DNA of 64,000 nt from Streptomyces sp. (lineage in GTDB: Bacteria; Actinomycetota; Actinomycetes; Streptomycetales; Streptomycetaceae), in contig NZ_JAEKKT010000134.1 in assembly GCF_019510245.1 (NCBI RefSeq), positions 1-64,000 on the forward strand, given 5' to 3'. Below the pieces are notes generated by a model. That model did no database searches. It had not been told where the DNA came from and saw nothing but the letters and a program-made list of their open reading frames with translations. Every line of letters starts with the position of its first letter. Position 1 is the first letter of the stretch. Shown here piece by piece: positions 61,634 through 64,000 of this stretch. Both the position numbers and the translations under genes were made by a program.

Positions 61634-62476
61634 CTACTCGGCCCACGCCGCGATCCGTTCCGCGATCGCCTCGGGGGCCTCGATGTGCAGGAAGTGACCG
61701 ACGTCGGGGACGACCTCCATCGCGTGCGGGGCGGCGAACCGATGTCGGTCGTCGACCTTCGGGGGGAGGATGCAGTCGTCGTCGGCACCGTGGAGGTGCA
61801 GCAGGGGTACCTCGATCGGCTGAGACAGGCGGCGCGCCGCCCTGAGCATGCCGGGTCGCATCATCTCCCGGTAGTACTTGATGGGCGCGGGCATGCTCGC
61901 CCGCAGGTGCTCGTGCAGCTCCGCCTGGACAGCTGCATCGAGCGAGAGGCCGGGCGACCACTGGCGCCAGAGGCGGTCGATGAGGGCAAGATCGCGGGCG
62001 GTGGCCATCCAGCCGCTTCCCGGCAGTTGAAAGAGCCCCATGTACCAGCTCCGGCGTAGCTGAGCGGGGCGCGGCCGGCTTATGAACGTGAGTGGGTGAG
62101 GGATTGCGAGCGCGACTGCGCGTTCGATCCGTTCCGGCGCAGTGACGCAGGCGTCGTATGTGATCATGGCGCCCCAGTCGTGGCCGACCAACTCCACGGC
62201 TCGCCCGGGAGACCAGCGGTCGATCAGCGCGAGCACGTCGCTGGTGAGGGATGCGAAGTCGAACGGCCCCGCAGTCGGGGACGGCGCGTAACCGCGAAGC
62301 CAGGGTGCGACGACGTGACGGCCGCGTCTTCCGAGCTCGGCGAGGAAGGGTTTCGCGGTCGGCGGATGGTCCGGGAAGCCGTGCAGGACGAGCGTCGGTC
62401 GACCATCGGGATCACCACCCTGCAGCGCGTGAAAGGTGCCGTGTGACAGGTCGAAGGTGACGTGTTCGAACTTCAT
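61634..62476 (-). CDS. Alpha/beta hydrolase, epoxide-hydrolase/haloalkane-dehalogenase type
   Basis: A 280-residue hydrolase. The HG-containing loop is LVLHGFPDHPPT, the nucleophile elbow VGHDWGAMITYDA carries an Asp as in epoxide hydrolases and dehalogenases, LHGADDDCILP holds the acid and VPDVGHFLHIEAPE the His. PWLRGYAPS corresponds to the R-G-Y motif of this branch. The product is cytosolic. It is transcribed after the SDR gene with a 109-base gap. Confidence 0.9.
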   Translation of the reverse strand: MKFEHVTFDLSHGTFHALQGGDPDGRPTLVLHGFPDHPPTAKPFLAELGRRGRHVVAPWLRGYAPSPTAGPFDFASLTSDVLALIDRWSPGRAVELVGHDWGAMITYDACVTAPERIERAVALAIPHPLTFISRPRPAQLRRSWYMGLFQLPGSGWMATARDLALIDRLWRQWSPGLSLDAAVQAELHEHLRASMPAPIKYYREMMRPGMLRAARRLSQPIEVPLLHLHGADDDCILPPKVDDRHRFAAPHAMEVVPDVGHFLHIEAPEAIAERIAAWAE

Positions 62477-62584
62477 GTGTGTCAGCCTTCTCCAAGAGCG
62501 GTCGCACGACAGATGCCGATGCTGGCTTCGGTGTCTGTGGTGGTGGACATGTGCGTCTCCTCGCGCGCCGGGTGTACTGCGGGG

Positions 62585-63400
62585 TCAGCCGGCCAGTCGG
62601 TTGAGCTTGCGGAGTTCTTTGTCGAAGGTGCGCGAGGGCACGAACCGGCGCAGGAGGCTGACGCGTCTGGCCATCGGGCCGGCGGGGTACCGGAGCTTGG
62701 GCTGGGAGTCGGTGGCGGCCTTGACGATCACCTTCGCGACAACGGCCGGGTCGTCGGCGGTGCGCAGGGCCGTGGCCAGCACGTCTCGGGAGACCTCCCG
62801 TTGCGCGGCGTAGACCGGCAGGGGCGAGTCGGGCCCCATGCTGCTCGCCTCGAAACTCGTGCTGGTGTAGGCCGGCTCGACCAGCAGAATCCGGACGCCG
62901 TGCTCGCGAAGCTCGTGGTCGACGGACTCGGAGTAGCCCTCGACCGCATGCTTGGTAGCGGCGTAGACGGCCATGAAGGGCGCTGGGACCCGACCCATCA
63001 TCGAGGAGACGTTGACCACGCGGCCACTGCCCTGGGCGCGCATGTGGGGCAACACCGCGTTTGTCATCCGGATCACGCCGAAGACGTTGATGTCGAAGAC
63101 GTCCTTGGCCTGGTTGATCGAGCTTTCCTCGCCGGCGCCCACCGCGCCCACGCCTGCGTTGTTGACCAGGACGTCGATCCGGCCGAACCGCTCGATCACC
63201 TCCTCGGCCAGGGAGCGGACCGACTCGTCGCCGGCCACGTCGAGATCGAGGAACGTCACTCCGGCGAGCGGCTCGGCGTTCGCCGCGTTGCGGCTCGTGC
63301 CGACCACCGCGAAGCCGGCGCCCACCAGGGCGAGCGCCGCCGCCCGCCCGATCCCGGAGGAGGCGCCCGTCACGAGGGCCACTCGGGGAGCTGTCTGCAT
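62585..63400 (-). CDS. Short-chain dehydrogenase/reductase
   Basis: A 271-residue classical SDR. Cofactor loop TGASSGIGRAAAL near residue 10, NNAGVG near 88, catalytic Ser in VNVSSMMG and Y-x3-K in YAATKHAVEGYS. AAAGGAG precedes the ATG at 63400; an ATG at 63424 is the alternative. Divergent from the TetR gene at 63605, and probably regulated by it through the TGTACTGA boxes. Confidence 0.92.
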   Translation of the reverse strand: MQTAPRVALVTGASSGIGRAAALALVGAGFAVVGTSRNAANAEPLAGVTFLDLDVAGDESVRSLAEEVIERFGRIDVLVNNAGVGAVGAGEESSINQAKDVFDINVFGVIRMTNAVLPHMRAQGSGRVVNVSSMMGRVPAPFMAVYAATKHAVEGYSESVDHELREHGVRILLVEPAYTSTSFEASSMGPDSPLPVYAAQREVSRDVLATALRTADDPAVVAKVIVKAATDSQPKLRYPAGPMARRVSLLRRFVPSRTFDKELRKLNRLAG

Positions 63401-63500
63401 GCTGGCTCCTTTGGTTGTGGGCATGACTTCGTCGGGCGCTGTGCGGGGTCGGGTGTGCTGAGGTAGACACGGTCCGCACCGGTCCTGCATGCCCGGACCA

Positions 63501-63590
63501 AGCCTGTCCGGTGAGCTCAGGACGGTTGTGTACTGAATAGTCGGAAACCTAGATAGTTCTGTACTGAGTTGTCAAGCGCGGCGGGTCGGC
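63501..63590 (+). promoter_or_regulatory. TetR promoter with paired TGTACTGA boxes
   Basis: TTGTGT (63526-63531) and TAGATA (63550-63555), 18 bases apart, form a plausible -35/-10 promoter toward the TetR gene. TGTACTGA occurs twice (63529-63536, 63560-63567), each followed by a T/A-GTC, flanking the -10 box. This is where an autoregulated repressor would bind. The whole block is repeated at 55284-55372. Confidence 0.6.
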
Positions 63591-63604
63591 TTTACCTTCG
63601 GTGT

Positions 63605-64000
63605 ATGGCGAGACCACGAAGCTTCGACCGCGACCACGTCCTCCATGCCGCCGAGCGGCAGTTCCGCGCCTCGGGCTACAACGGCACGAGCGTCGACGAC
63701 ATCAGCGCCGCCACCGGCATGGGCCGCGGCAGCCTCTATGCCGCGTTCGACGGCAAGCACGGCGTGCTGCTGGAGGCGATGGCCGGCTACTTCGCCCGGC
63801 TGGGGCAGGGTCCGCGGAAGATGCTCGACGGACCGGACGAGGGTGCCCTGGAACGACTGCACGCGTACTTGCTCCGCGCCGTCCACGGGGTGCCGCTCGC
63901 CGCCGACGTACCCCCCGCCTCTGACCGGGCGGGGGCGGCCTGCTTCGCCGCCAAGATGGCCCTGGAGATCGGCGCCTCCGACCCCGAGGTGAAACGCCTG
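63605..64000 (+). CDS. TetR-family regulator, cut by the window end
   Basis: At least 132 residues of a TetR protein. The helix-turn-helix is residues 8-52 (DHVLHAAERQFRASGYNGTS, VDDISAATGMGRGSLYAAF). The ligand-binding domain begins and contains AACFAAKMALEIGASDPEV, a segment typical of TetR_C domains that sense small electrophiles or drugs. ATG at 63605 has a weak ribosome site. Divergent from the SDR gene, its likely target together with its own promoter. Confidence 0.9.
   Translation, partial: MARPRSFDRDHVLHAAERQFRASGYNGTSVDDISAATGMGRGSLYAAFDGKHGVLLEAMAGYFARLGQGPRKMLDGPDEGALERLHAYLLRAVHGVPLAADVPPASDRAGAACFAAKMALEIGASDPEVKRL

Noticed and set aside
1..64000. tRNA, rRNA or riboswitch
   Set aside because: No cloverleaf, rRNA or conserved riboswitch core was recognised by eye; cobalamin and TPP motifs were not seen. 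A covariance-model scan would be decisive.

Overview
The window is very GC-rich, with dense, often start/stop-coupled genes and a set of families typical of Streptomyces: a crt isorenieratene-type carotenoid cluster with ECF sigma factor and B12-type MerR regulator, an SAVMC3_10250-type protein, LAL-derived LuxR, DUF4326, and a fused REC/thioredoxin-reductase locus. I infer a Streptomyces chromosome, probably an accessory or arm-like region because IS remnants and broken genes are frequent.

Layout. 0-7 kb: truncated MFS exporter joined to a decayed ISL3 transposase; an acyl-CoA ligase (frameshifted)/SDR/hydrolase operon behind a possible TetR-type operator; then a scrap zone (IS1380 tail, hypothetical and pstB fragments). 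6.8-11.1 kb: DUF4326, SGNH hydrolase, a coupled pair of CNNM/CBS membrane proteins, GNAT. 11.2-25 kb: MMPL remnant, litS and litR on the plus strand, a photolyase, then the minus-strand operon crtE-crtI-crtB-Rieske diverging from crtY-crtT-crtU. Together they make GGPP, phytoene, lycopene, beta-carotene and an aromatic carotenoid under presumed light control; crtT is frameshifted and crtE carries a 30-bp minisatellite tail. 25-36.5 kb: ABC exporter, RHH/Fic-like toxin-antitoxin pair, methyltransferase, secreted lipase, LuxR regulator, and bioB-bioA-bioD, the last sharing a very long inverted repeat with the convergent LuxR gene.

36.5-52 kb: a TetR gene with an intact operator beside a gutted epoxide hydrolase, an apparently intact IS5-type element, then two large signalling loci: (a) Trypco1 protein + trypsin-like protease/nSTAND ATPase/TM/14-blade WD40 protein, and (b) SAVMC3_10250 protein + protein kinase/TPR/WD40 + FHA/protein kinase. 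They are separated and bracketed by IS5 and IS256 wreckage, and are the best candidates in the window for a little-described (conflict/defence-like) system.

52-64 kb: graveyard of MFS, TetR, arsenate-reductase-like and VOC fragments, including a duplicated promoter block, interspersed with intact genes: a CPYC thioredoxin-reductase-like enzyme, DUF302, three-gene coupled locus (REC-glutaredoxin-like-TrxR-like / cyclic-nucleotide-sensor histidine kinase / UBP zinc finger), alpha/beta hydrolases, an SDR and a divergent TetR gene running off the end. No rRNA, tRNA or CRISPR array was seen. All frameshifts could also be sequencing errors.
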